A DNA stretch of 34,193 nucleotides from Flavobacteriales bacterium. GTDB taxonomy: Bacteria > Bacteroidota > Bacteroidia > Flavobacteriales_D > JAHECK01. The translations under genes were made by a program, and so were the position numbers. Positions 8,352 to 16,716 of this stretch are shown here, in pieces. Position 1 is the stretch's first letter, and the number at the start of each line of letters is the position of its first letter. The DNA lies in assembly GCA_030591505.1 (NCBI GenBank), contig JAUVAY010000009.1:1-34193 (forward strand). Reading direction: 5' to 3'. Under the pieces are notes generated by a model. That model was not told the DNA's origin and made no database searches. It was given only the letters and a program-made list of their open reading frames with translations.

Positions 8352-9569
8352 TTAAATAGTAGCAATTAGTAAGTCAATATTCTTGTAAGGTAAATTAAAT
8401 ACCGAAGCGATCACTTCATTGGTTAGCGAACCTTGAAATAAATAAACAGCATGCCTAAAACCCGGATCAATTTTGATCGTGTTTTCACAACCACCAACTT
8501 CACCCATAGAAAGTAATATTGGTAAAAATATATTACTTAAGGCCATAGATGCTGTTTTTGCAACACGTGATGCAATATTTGGAACACCATAATGGATCAC
8601 TCCATATTTTTCAAAAGTGGGCTTGTCATGGCTTGTGGTTTCTGAAGTTTCAAAACAACCACCTCTGTCTATACTTACATCAATAATAACAGAACCAAAT
8701 TTCATCTGACTTACCATTTCGCTCGTAACAACAACAGGGGTTCTTCCGTGAATTGGTCTTAAGGCTCCAATTACCACATCAGCAGTCTGGAGTGCTTTTA
8801 GCAATTCATTAGGCTGAAGAATAGAAGTAAATAAACGCACTCCGAGATCATTTTGTATTCTTCGTAAACGATAGATCGAATTATCAAATATTTTGACAGA
8901 GGCACCAAAGCCTAATGCTGCTCTTGTTGCGAATTCACCTACAGTTCCCGCTCCTAAAATAACAACTTCGGTAGGAGGAACTCCTGATATTCCACCCATC
9001 ATAATCCCTTGTCCTTTTTCATGGTGACTAAGGATCTCAGAAGCTAAAAGAATAGAAGTGTTTCCGGCAATCTCACTCATCGCTCTAATTCCCGGATAGA
9101 TTCCTTCATTATCCTTTATTAGATCCCAAGCTATTGCAGTAACCCTTTTTTTCATCAATTCAACCAGTGAACCTTTTAATTCTTTGGTAAATTGAAGTGC
9201 TGACATTAATGTACTTTCAGGAGTCATCCAAGAGATTTCCTCTTTGCTGGGAGGAGTAACTTTGATGACCATGTCTTTCTTAAAGACCTCTTCACTGCTG
9301 TATAAAATTACCGCTCCAGCTTCACTATAGTCTTTATCTTGAAAGTTTATATTGATTCCCGCATTTGTTTCAACGTATACATTGTGGCCATTACTAACCA
9401 ACACTTTTACGGCTTCTGGTGTCAAGGGGATACGATGTTCCTGATAGGTAGTTTCACGAGGAAGTCCAATAGAAAGCTGCTTTTTAGATTTTCCAACAGA
9501 CATTAATTCTTCCTGTGGCAACAAGGCTTCTTGAGCCAGAGATTTAATAATTTCTTTCGAAAATGACAT
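8352..9569 (-). CDS. ald: Alanine dehydrogenase / PntA-family NAD(P)-binding protein
   Basis: The 405-residue product belongs to the alanine dehydrogenase/PNT family, which in its best-known members converts L-alanine to pyruvate and ammonia with NAD. The N-terminal catalytic domain shows GLPRETTYQEHRIPLTPEAV and later VIKVTPPSKEEI; the Rossmann domain has VVILGAGTVGEFATRAALG, and SVIIDVSIDRGGCFETS matches the conserved C-terminal part of the NAD domain. An N-terminal extension of about 30 residues precedes the usual start of the family, as in other Bacteroidota members, so the exact substrate is not certain. It lies 21 bases downstream of tsaE and abuts the small membrane protein, in a four-gene minus-strand run headed by porX. 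Confidence 0.85.
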   Translation of the reverse strand: MSFSKEIIKSLAQEALLPQEELMSVGKSKKQLSIGLPRETTYQEHRIPLTPEAVKVLVSNGHNVYVETNAGININFQDKDYSEAGAVILYSSEEVFKKDMVIKVTPPSKEEISWMTPESTLMSALQFTKELKGSLVELMKKRVTAIAWDLIKDNEGIYPGIRAMSEIAGNTSILLASEILSHHEKGQGIMMGGISGVPPTEVVILGAGTVGEFATRAALGFGASVKIFDNSIYRLRRIQNDLGVRLFTSILQPNELLKALQTADVVIGALRPIHGRTPVVVTSEMVSQMKFGSVIIDVSIDRGGCFETSETTSHDKPTFEKYGVIHYGVPNIASRVAKTASMALSNIFLPILLSMGEVGGCENTIKIDPGFRHAVYLFQGSLTNEVIASVFNLPYKNIDLLIATI

Positions 9570-9590
9570 TGGTTGTGGTTTAGGCTAAAG

Positions 9591-10013
9591 TTAAAACATT
9601 TTCAATTTATATGTTCGTTTTTGCGATTCTTGTTCAATTTTAACAAGAAGAAAGTGAGGAGGTAATAAATTTTCGATCTTTTCCGGCCATTCCACAAAGA
9701 TCCAAGCCTTTTCTCTCTGTAAATATTCGTCCCATCCTATATCCAATGCCTCTTCTTCGTTTTTTAATCTGTAAAAATCAAAATGTAATATAGGGTCACC
9801 GTTTTCTAAAAGGTATTCATTGACGATAGAAAAAGTGGGACTTCCATTAAAATCTTTTACCCCTAGTATGTTTAACATCTCACCGATTAAAGTCGTTTTA
9901 CCAGCCCCCAGATTTCCTGCAAAGGCAATAAACCTGTCTTTTTTAGCATAATCGAGTAGGGAAGATGCTAGCTCAGGTAAATTAAGCAATGAATGGCTTA
10001 CAATTGTTTTCAA
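9591..10013 (-). CDS. tsaE: tRNA threonylcarbamoyladenosine biosynthesis ATPase TsaE
   Basis: TsaE is a small ATPase that works with TsaB and TsaD to make the t6A37 modification of ANN-decoding tRNAs. The 140-residue product has the P-loop GNLGAGKTT, the family motif SPTFSIVNEY, the HFDFYRL block and FVEWPEK. These together are diagnostic, and the length is normal. The start is TTG, four bases after the porX stop; no ATG is available before the P-loop in this frame, so TTG is the only sensible choice and re-initiation after porX is likely. Its partners tsaB and tsaD are not in the window. The order porX-tsaE-ald is one I recall as common in Bacteroidota. Confidence 0.92.
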   Translation of the reverse strand: MKTIVSHSLLNLPELASSLLDYAKKDRFIAFAGNLGAGKTTLIGEMLNILGVKDFNGSPTFSIVNEYLLENGDPILHFDFYRLKNEEEALDIGWDEYLQREKAWIFVEWPEKIENLLPPHFLLVKIEQESQKRTYKLKMF

Positions 10014-10017
10014 GCTG

Positions 10018-11577
10018 CTACTTTGGATTTAATGTTATAAAAGGAATCAACACTTCTTCTAAAGAAACACCACCGTGTTGGAAGGTATTTTTAAAGTAAC
10101 CAACGTAATAGTTGTAATTATTTGGATAAGCAAAAAACTTATTTTCCTTTGAAAAAATATAGCTGGTACTCACATTTCTTTGTGGTAAGAACCCTTCCCT
10201 TGGATTCTTGATCTCGAAGACTTCTTTTTTGTTGTAGTTGAGATTCTTACCTTGTTTGTATCGCAAATTCGTATTGGTATTTTTATCTCCAATTACTTTA
10301 GAAGGCTCTTGAACGCGAATAGTCCCGTGATCAGTAGTAATAATTACACGGCCATTGCTTTTAGCGATCTTTTCCATTATTTCAAGTAATGGAGAATGAT
10401 CAAACCACGTTTCGGTCAATGATCTATATGCTGATTCGTCGTCTGCTAATTCTTTTATTATCTCCATCTCAGTACGGGCGTGCGAAAGCATATCAACAAA
10501 ATTATAAACGATGACATTTAGGTCATAGCTGAGAAGATTGTTGAAATTGGATGATAATTTTTTTCCTGCAGTCAGATTGGTGATCTTATTGTATGAGAAT
10601 TTTATATGATGCCCATTTCTTTTCAATAGGTCAGCAAAGAATTCCTTTTCATGCATGTTTTTACCACCTTCATCATCATCATTTTTCCATAGCTTAGGAA
10701 AACGCTTTTCAATTTCGGAAGGCATTAATCCAGAAAAAATTGCATTTCGAGAATATTGTGTAGCGGTTGGTAAAATACTATAGTATATTTCTTCATTTTC
10801 CACTCGGAAAGAATTTTCCAATTTACCTTTTAGAACTTTCCACTGATCATAGCGAAGGTTGTCGATCAGTAACAAGAAGACAGGTTTGTCTTTATTCTCC
10901 GTTAAAAATGGAGCTATTTTCTTTTTGAACAAAGTATGCGACATTACAGGAGTATCGTCTGCCACACCATTAACCCAATTGAGGTAATTATCTTCAATAA
11001 ATTTTCCAAAAAGTTCATTCGCTTCTTTCTTTTGCATTAGAAAGATCTCTTTCATACCTTCATCTTCAAGATTTTCAAGTTCGGTTTCCCAATAAACCAG
11101 CTTTTTGTACAGCTCTTCCCACTCTTTAGAATCTAGTCGGTCACCCAGGGTCATACCTATGTTTCGAAATTCAGACTGATAGTTTACTTGTGTAGTTTCT
11201 GAGATCAAGCGGTTGGTATCAAGGTTTTTCTTTATCGAGAGTAAAATTTGTTTAGAATTAACGGGTTTTATTAAGTAATCAGAAATTTTAGCACCGATCG
11301 CTTCTTCCATTATGCTCTCTTCTTCACTCTTAGTAATCATAATTACAGGAAGTGAAGGGTTACTTGATTTTATTTGAGTTAATGCCTCAAGTCCGGAAAT
11401 TCCCGGCATGTTTTCATCCAAAAACACAATATCAAAATTATTTTCATCAACAAGATCGATAGCATCAGCACCATTATTGGTTGTTTCCACTTGATAGCCT
11501 TTGCTCTCTAAAAACAATATATGGGGCTTTAGCATATCAATTTCATCATCGGCCCACAGGATCTTTATATTTTCCAT
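10018..11577 (-). CDS. porX: PorX: response regulator with PglZ phosphatase-like domain, T9SS regulator
   Basis: PorX combines a CheY-like receiver (about residues 1-120) with a PglZ domain of the alkaline-phosphatase superfamily (about 205-519). The receiver carries the acidic pair D10/D11, phospho-acceptor D54 in FLDENMPG, T82 and K104 in LIKP. The PglZ part shows metal-site residues LLLIDNLRYDQW (D239), a candidate catalytic threonine in ILPTATQYSRNA (T271), and TTDHG near residue 415. In P. gingivalis PorX is activated by the kinase PorY, acts with the sigma factor SigP to control T9SS genes, and its PglZ domain has been shown to hydrolyse oligonucleotide phosphodiesters. No kinase is next to it. 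It heads the minus-strand run and is divergent, 38 bases away, from the HD gene. Confidence 0.93.
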   Translation of the reverse strand: MENIKILWADDEIDMLKPHILFLESKGYQVETTNNGADAIDLVDENNFDIVFLDENMPGISGLEALTQIKSSNPSLPVIMITKSEEESIMEEAIGAKISDYLIKPVNSKQILLSIKKNLDTNRLISETTQVNYQSEFRNIGMTLGDRLDSKEWEELYKKLVYWETELENLEDEGMKEIFLMQKKEANELFGKFIEDNYLNWVNGVADDTPVMSHTLFKKKIAPFLTENKDKPVFLLLIDNLRYDQWKVLKGKLENSFRVENEEIYYSILPTATQYSRNAIFSGLMPSEIEKRFPKLWKNDDDEGGKNMHEKEFFADLLKRNGHHIKFSYNKITNLTAGKKLSSNFNNLLSYDLNVIVYNFVDMLSHARTEMEIIKELADDESAYRSLTETWFDHSPLLEIMEKIAKSNGRVIITTDHGTIRVQEPSKVIGDKNTNTNLRYKQGKNLNYNKKEVFEIKNPREGFLPQRNVSTSYIFSKENKFFAYPNNYNYYVGYFKNTFQHGGVSLEEVLIPFITLNPK

Positions 11578-11587
11578 AAAATTCTAA

Positions 11588-11595
11588 TACATTTG
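11588..11595 (+). promoter_or_regulatory. Candidate -7 box (TACATTTG) for the HD-lpx operon
   Basis: TACATTTG fits the Bacteroidota -7 consensus TAnnTTTG and lies 20 bases upstream of the TTG start of the HD gene, in the 38-base gap between divergent genes. I see no TTG -33 element at 17-23 bases upstream, so the call is weak. Confidence 0.3.
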
Positions 11596-11615
11596 AGTGT
11601 TAAAATTACAAATCA

Positions 11616-12860
11616 TTGGCTAACAAAAATTCAACCAAAAGACTTAAAATAGTAAACGACCCTATTTATGGTTTTATTTCATTTGAATTCCCCTTTCTTT
11701 TCGAGATAATTGAACATCCATATTTTCAGAGATTACGAAGGATTCAACAACTGGGATTGACTCATCTGGTGTATCCTGGGGCTGTCCATAATAGATTTGC
11801 TCATGCAATAGGGGCGACTTATTTAATGGGAAAGGCTATAAGGTCACTGAGGTTAAAAGATGTTAAAATTAGTGATGAAGAATATGAGGCGGCTTGTATT
11901 GCTATTCTTTTACATGATGTTGGCCATGCTCCATACAGTCATACACTTGAAAACACATTATTAGAAAGTGTTGATCATGAAGAGTTATCATTAATGATAA
12001 TGAAGCTATTGAATGAAGAGTTTAATGGCAAGCTATCCTTGGCGATCGAAATTTTCATGAATAGATATCCACGTAAATTTTTAAACCAATTGATCAGTAG
12101 TCAACTTGATGTTGATCGACTCGATTATTTAAAAAGGGATAGTTTTTATAGTGGCGTATCTGAGGGTGTAGTTAGCAGTGAAAGAATTATTAAGATGTTG
12201 AGTGTTGTAGATGATAATCTTGTTGTTGATGAAAAGGGGATTTATTCTATTGAAAAGTTTATTGTAGCAAGAAGGTTGATGTATTGGCAAGTTTATTTGC
12301 ATAAAACAGTACTAAGTGCTGAACATTTACTTGTAACGATATTGAAAAGAGCAAAGAAATTAGCTAAAGAGAAAGTTGATCTGTTTTGTTCTCCATCTTT
12401 GGAGGTGTTTTTATATAATAAATTGAATCGAGAAACATTTACTACTGATTCAAAGTATTTAAAACACTTTTTGAATTTGGATGATCTTGATGTCATGGGA
12501 GCAATTAAAGTATGGCAATCTAATAGAGACCCAATTTTATCTTACCTTTGCCGCGCCTTGATCGAAAGAAAACTTTTTAAGGTTAAGATAGCTAAGCATA
12601 CTTTTGAAAGTGAGTTAGTTTCTACCATTAAAAATGAAATCAAGAATGTGTATGGAGAAGAGTGGATAGAGTATCTTTTGATTCAGGGAAAAGTTAGAAA
12701 TAATGCTTACGATCACACGGATAAACATATTTTTGTAAATATGAAGGATGGTAGTTTACTGGATTTTCCGCAAGCCGCTGATAATTTGAATATTTCATCA
12801 CTATCAGAGCCTGTGGAAAAAAACTTTATTTGCTACCCTAAATCGTTTGATATTGATTGA
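11616..12860 (+). CDS. HD-domain phosphohydrolase
   Basis: A 414-residue cytosolic protein of the HD superfamily. The metal-binding HD signature is complete: RFAHAIG, then LLHDVGHAPYSHTLE, then DVDRLDYLKRDSF downstream. It opens with IVNDPIYGFISFEFPF and RLRRIQQLGLTHLVYPGA, the pattern of the dGTPase-like / YwfO-type group. Substrates of that group include deoxynucleoside triphosphates, but substrate cannot be assigned from sequence. The start is TTG at 11616: no ATG exists in frame before the conserved IVNDPIYGF block, and the next Met is inside the HD domain. The gene is 31 bases upstream of lpxD, a neighbour order I recall from other Bacteroidota, so it is probably co-transcribed with the lipid A genes. 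Confidence 0.88.
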   Translation: MANKNSTKRLKIVNDPIYGFISFEFPFLFEIIEHPYFQRLRRIQQLGLTHLVYPGAVHNRFAHAIGATYLMGKAIRSLRLKDVKISDEEYEAACIAILLHDVGHAPYSHTLENTLLESVDHEELSLMIMKLLNEEFNGKLSLAIEIFMNRYPRKFLNQLISSQLDVDRLDYLKRDSFYSGVSEGVVSSERIIKMLSVVDDNLVVDEKGIYSIEKFIVARRLMYWQVYLHKTVLSAEHLLVTILKRAKKLAKEKVDLFCSPSLEVFLYNKLNRETFTTDSKYLKHFLNLDDLDVMGAIKVWQSNRDPILSYLCRALIERKLFKVKIAKHTFESELVSTIKNEIKNVYGEEWIEYLLIQGKVRNNAYDHTDKHIFVNMKDGSLLDFPQAADNLNISSLSEPVEKNFICYPKSFDID

Positions 12861-12891
12861 TTTCAGCGTTTTTTTGTAAAAAATATTATTT

Positions 12892-13941
12892 ATGGAGTTT
12901 TCAGCTAAACAAATTGCTGATATATTAGAAGGAAAAGTTGAAGGATCGGAAGATGTGGTGGTGAATAACCTTTCCAAAATTGAGGAAGGCAAACCTGGTA
13001 GTCTTACTTTTTTGGCTAATCCAAAGTACATTGAGTTTGTTTATACTACTCAGGCTTCAATCGCCATCGTAAATGATGATTTTGCCCCCTCACAAGCTCT
13101 TCCCTCTACCTTAACTTTAATTAAAGTAAAAGATGCCTACCAAAGTTTTGCAAAATTACTTGAGTTTTATAATCACTTGAAAAATGATAAAACGGGTACA
13201 GAAGACCCCGTTTATATTAATGATGATGTTCAATTAGGTAAAGAGATCTATTTAGGTGCATTTTCATATTTAGGAAAGGGAGTAAAAATTGGAGATAAAG
13301 TAAAAATATATCCGAATACTTATATTGGGGATGATGTGATAATTGGGGAAGGAAGTGTTATTTATCCAGGATGCAAAATATATGCGGATAGCCAAATTGG
13401 AAAAAATTGTATTATTCATGCGGGGGTAGTAATTGGAGCTGATGGATTTGGTTTTGCTCCAAATCAAGAAAATGAATACAATAAAGTGGCTCAGATAGGA
13501 AATGTGATTGTTGAGGACTTTGTAGAGATCGGGGCAAATACCTGTATCGATAGAGCAACATTGGGCTCTACAGTTATTAGAAAAGGAACAAAATTGGATA
13601 ATTTAATTCAGATAGCGCATAATTGTGAAATTGGTGAAAACACTGTCATTGCAGCACAAACGGGAGTTGCTGGATCTACAAAAATAGGAAATAGAGTAAT
13701 GATAGGTGGCCAGGTTGGGATTACCGGGCATATAGAAATTGCAGATGATGTAAAGATGGCAGCTCAAAGTGGAGTTGCGTCATCCATTAAGAATGAAGGG
13801 ACAATAGTTCAAGGGTCACCAGCTATTGAAGCAGGAAAATTTCAACGATCCTATGTTGCATTTAGAAAGTTGCCAGATTTAATGCTTAAACTTAGAGAAT
13901 TGGAAAAGGAGATTCTATCCTTAAAAAAAGAGTTAAAATAG
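12892..13941 (+). CDS. lpxD: UDP-3-O-acylglucosamine N-acyltransferase LpxD
   Basis: LpxD adds the second acyl chain in lipid A synthesis, transferring a 3-hydroxyacyl group from acyl carrier protein to the amine of UDP-3-O-acylglucosamine. The 349-residue protein has the N-terminal uridine-binding domain ([21 protein letters not shown]), a left-handed beta-helix of hexapeptide repeats (about 105-320) and a C-terminal helical tail. The diagnostic stretches [23 protein letters not shown] and the catalytic-histidine block [11 protein letters not shown] are all present. Its stop directly abuts the lpxC-fabZ start with no gap, so the genes are translationally coupled. It acts after LpxC, encoded next. 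Confidence 0.96.
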   Translation: MEFSAKQIADILEGKVEGSEDVVVNNLSKIEEGKPGSLTFLANPKYIEFVYTTQASIAIVNDDFAPSQALPSTLTLIKVKDAYQSFAKLLEFYNHLKNDKTGTEDPVYINDDVQLGKEIYLGAFSYLGKGVKIGDKVKIYPNTYIGDDVIIGEGSVIYPGCKIYADSQIGKNCIIHAGVVIGADGFGFAPNQENEYNKVAQIGNVIVEDFVEIGANTCIDRATLGSTVIRKGTKLDNLIQIAHNCEIGENTVIAAQTGVAGSTKIGNRVMIGGQVGITGHIEIADDVKMAAQSGVASSIKNEGTIVQGSPAIEAGKFQRSYVAFRKLPDLMLKLRELEKEILSLKKELK

Positions 13942-15339
13942 ATGGAAAAACAAAGAACTGTTAGGGTACCAGTAGAATTAAAGGGTATTGGTCTCCATAC
14001 TGGGGAAAAAGTAATGCTTAGTATATTACCCGCTCCTGAAAACCATGGCTATAAATTCCAACGGATTGATCTGGAAGGTCATCCCATTGTGACGGCTGAT
14101 GTTGATCTTGTGGTTGATACTAAGCGAGGAACAACACTTGAGCAAAATGGGGTAAGAGTACATACAACTGAACATGTTCTGTCGGCTTTGTATGGCCTAA
14201 TGGTTGATAATGCCCTTATTCAAATTGATGGTCCTGAAGTCCCTATCATGGATGGAAGTGCATTGCCTTTTGTTGACGCCATTGAATCTGTTGGTTATCA
14301 GGAACAAGATGCCTTAAGGGAGTATTTTGACTTAAAGGAGATCTTAACTTTTGAAGATAGCGAAAAGAATGTAGAGATGTTGGCTGTCCCTACTGAAGGC
14401 GGTGAATTTAGGTTAACCGTTATGGTGGATTATCATTCCCCGGTATTAGGAACACAGCATGCGTCAATGTATACTATTGATGAGTTTAAAAGTGAGATAG
14501 CTTCGTGCAGAACATTTGTGTTTTTAAAAGAATTGGAAAGTTTAGCTAAGGCAGGACTTATTAAAGGAGGCGACTTAGATAATGCGATCGTTTTAGTAGA
14601 GAAAGAGAGAAGTAAGAAGGAGTTAGATGATCTGGCAAAGTTATTAGGAAAAGAAGATCAAGATATTAAAGTCGAGGGTATTGGGGTTTTAAATACCCTT
14701 AAATTACAATATGAGAATGAACCGGCACGTCATAAATTATTAGATATTGTTGGGGATTTTGCACTATTAGGAAAGTATATGCGCGCTCATATTTTAGCTG
14801 CTCGCCCAGGTCACGCTGGAAACATTGCTTTTGCAAAAGTGCTGAAGAAAAAGATGGCTGAATACAGAAAGGGAGTAAAGCATATCGATTTGCTAAAGAA
14901 ACCTCTTCTGGATATCAATCAAATTTCTGCGTTATTACCACACAGATATCCTTTTTTAATGGTGGATAAGATCTTGGAAATTGGAGATGATTACATTGTG
15001 GGTACTAAGAACGTTACGATAAATGAAGAGTTTTTTCAAGGTCATTTCCCAGATAATCCGATAATGCCAGGGGTATTGCAAATTGAAGCAATGGCACAAG
15101 TTGGAGGTGTTTTGGCATTGAGTAAAGTTGAGGAAGCAGAAAAATATAGTACTTATTTTTTGAAGATAGATAAGGTTCGATTTAAGCAAAAAGTTATTCC
15201 AGGTGATGTACTCGTATTTAGATTAGACCTTTTAACACCAATTAGACGAGGAATTGTTCAGATGGGAGGGAAGATCTATGTTAATAATAATGTAGTTTGT
15301 GAGGCGGAAATGATGGCTCAGGTTGTAAAGGATAAATAG
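13942..15339 (+). CDS. lpxC-fabZ: Bifunctional LpxC deacetylase / FabZ dehydratase
   Basis: This 465-residue fusion joins UDP-3-O-acyl-N-acetylglucosamine deacetylase (LpxC, about residues 1-305), the committed step of lipid A synthesis, to 3-hydroxyacyl-ACP dehydratase (FabZ, about 315-465) of fatty acid synthesis. The LpxC part shows VELKGIGLHTGE, the zinc-ligand block HTTEHVLSAL, the second zinc site HKLLDIVGDFALLG and RPGHAGN. The FabZ part shows the catalytic histidine in LPHRYPFLMVDKI, then FFQGHFPDNPIMPGVLQIEAMAQ with the catalytic glutamate. The fusion is a known hallmark of Bacteroidota. It may balance the use of 3-hydroxyacyl-ACP, the substrate shared by FabZ and the acyltransferases encoded on each side. 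Confidence 0.97.
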   Translation: MEKQRTVRVPVELKGIGLHTGEKVMLSILPAPENHGYKFQRIDLEGHPIVTADVDLVVDTKRGTTLEQNGVRVHTTEHVLSALYGLMVDNALIQIDGPEVPIMDGSALPFVDAIESVGYQEQDALREYFDLKEILTFEDSEKNVEMLAVPTEGGEFRLTVMVDYHSPVLGTQHASMYTIDEFKSEIASCRTFVFLKELESLAKAGLIKGGDLDNAIVLVEKERSKKELDDLAKLLGKEDQDIKVEGIGVLNTLKLQYENEPARHKLLDIVGDFALLGKYMRAHILAARPGHAGNIAFAKVLKKKMAEYRKGVKHIDLLKKPLLDINQISALLPHRYPFLMVDKILEIGDDYIVGTKNVTINEEFFQGHFPDNPIMPGVLQIEAMAQVGGVLALSKVEEAEKYSTYFLKIDKVRFKQKVIPGDVLVFRLDLLTPIRRGIVQMGGKIYVNNNVVCEAEMMAQVVKDK

Positions 15340-15340
15340 G

Positions 15341-16117
15341 ATGGAGAAAATGAATAGTATACATCCAAATGCGAAAATAGGAAAGGAAGTAAGCGTTGGT
15401 TACTTCTCTGTGATCGAGGAAGATGTTGTTATTGGAGACGGGTGTGAGATTGGGCATAATGTTACAATTTTAAATGGGAGCAGGCTTGGAGATAACTGTA
15501 AAGTATTTCCAGGTGCGGTAATTGGTGCGATTCCTCAAGATTTAAAATTTGATGGAGAGTATACTACAGTAGAGATTGGAAATAATACAATTATACGGGA
15601 GTGTGTTACTATCAATAGAGGAACATCCGATCGAAGTAAAACAGTAGTTGGAAATAATACACTATTAATGGCATATGTTCATATAGCTCATGATGTTATT
15701 ATTGGTGATTACTGTATTCTGGCTAATCAAGCAAGTATTGCTGGTCATGTTGTGATCGACGATTTTGTGATCATTGAAGGAGGTTCAGTAGCTATCCAAC
15801 AATTTATTCATGTAGGACGGCATGCATTCGTTACCGGCGCTTCGAAAGTAAGAAAGAATATTCCTCCTTATGTCAAAGTAGGAAGAGACCCATTGGCTTA
15901 TGTTGGTGTGAATTCTGTCGGACTTAAAAGAAGGGGTTTTGAAGGTCAGGATATTAGAGCAATCGAAGATATTTATAGGTTGATATTTGTTCAGAATGCA
16001 AATGTTGGTAAAGGAATTGAGCAGGTGAAGGATAGCTTAGCTCCAAGTGAATATAGAGACGAAATAATTTCATTTATTATGAACTCTGATAAAGGAGTTG
16101 TAAAAGGATTAGTATAA
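15341..16117 (+). CDS. lpxA: UDP-N-acetylglucosamine acyltransferase LpxA
   Basis: LpxA catalyses the first step of lipid A synthesis, O-acylation of UDP-GlcNAc from a hydroxyacyl-ACP. The 258-residue protein opens with IHPNAKIG and consists of hexapeptide repeats up to about residue 190, then a C-terminal helical domain. Diagnostic motifs are AVIGAIPQDLKF, ECVTINRGT, the catalytic-histidine block AYVHIAHD and GRHAFVTGASKV. The ATG at 15341 lies one base after the lpxC-fabZ stop; a second ATG at 15350 (MNSIHPNA) would lose only three residues and is equally possible. The gene is 12 bases upstream of efp. Confidence 0.96.
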   Translation: MEKMNSIHPNAKIGKEVSVGYFSVIEEDVVIGDGCEIGHNVTILNGSRLGDNCKVFPGAVIGAIPQDLKFDGEYTTVEIGNNTIIRECVTINRGTSDRSKTVVGNNTLLMAYVHIAHDVIIGDYCILANQASIAGHVVIDDFVIIEGGSVAIQQFIHVGRHAFVTGASKVRKNIPPYVKVGRDPLAYVGVNSVGLKRRGFEGQDIRAIEDIYRLIFVQNANVGKGIEQVKDSLAPSEYRDEIISFIMNSDKGVVKGLV

Positions 16118-16129
16118 AAGTTTAAAGTT

Positions 16130-16696
16130 ATGGCATCAACATCAGATTTCAGGAATGGTTTTACATTCAAATATAATAATGACTTAGTTTCAATCATAAG
16201 TTTTCAGCATGTCAAACCCGGAAAAGGGCCAGCATTTGTGCGAACAAAATTGAGAAGTCTTAACTCTGGGAGAGTACTTGAAAACACATTTAATTCTGGT
16301 GTGAAAGTAGATGAGGTAAGAATTGAAAGAAGAAAGTATCAATACTTATATTCTGAATCAGATGGTTTTCATTTTATGAATACTGAAACTTTTGAACAGG
16401 TTTTTATTCCTTTGGTTATGGTAGAATCACCTGAGTTTCTTACCGAAGGGCTCAATGTTGAGATATTATTCCATGCGGAAGAAGAGTTGGCTTTACAAGT
16501 GGATCTTCCTACTAATGTTGTTGTTGAGATATTTTATACAGAACCGGGAGTTAAGGGGGATACAGCTACAAACACATTAAAACCGGCTAAAACAAAAACT
16601 GGTGCAGAGATAAAAGTTCCACTTTTCGTAAATATTGGTGATAAAATTAAAGTTGATACGAAAACTAAATCCTATGTTGAAAGAGTAAAATCCTAA
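16130..16696 (+). CDS. efp: Translation elongation factor P
   Basis: EF-P relieves ribosomes stalled at consecutive prolines. The 188-residue product shows the N-terminal KOW-like domain with the loop HVKPGKGPAFVRTKLR, where K32 is the conserved tip lysine that in some bacteria is modified, followed by two OB-fold domains. The C-terminal signature NIGDKIKVDTKTKSYVERV is diagnostic. No modification gene (epmA/epmB, earP or the like) is in the window, so the modification state cannot be inferred. It is the last gene of the HD-lpx operon and converges with the PorE-like gene; the coding 3' end takes part in an imperfect hairpin. Confidence 0.96.
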   Translation: MASTSDFRNGFTFKYNNDLVSIISFQHVKPGKGPAFVRTKLRSLNSGRVLENTFNSGVKVDEVRIERRKYQYLYSESDGFHFMNTETFEQVFIPLVMVESPEFLTEGLNVEILFHAEEELALQVDLPTNVVVEIFYTEPGVKGDTATNTLKPAKTKTGAEIKVPLFVNIGDKIKVDTKTKSYVERVKS

Positions 16697-16715
16697 TCAG
16701 AAGATTAGATTTTAC
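16685..16715. terminator. Imperfect hairpin between convergent efp and PorE-like genes
   Basis: Arms GTAAAATCCTAATC and GATTAGATTTTAC can pair along 13 bp with a single bulge around the loop AGAA. The structure spans the efp stop codon and the 20-base gap to the converging gene. It is AT-rich with only a weak T tract, so it would be a modest bidirectional terminator at best. Confidence 0.4.
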
Positions 16716-16716
16716 T

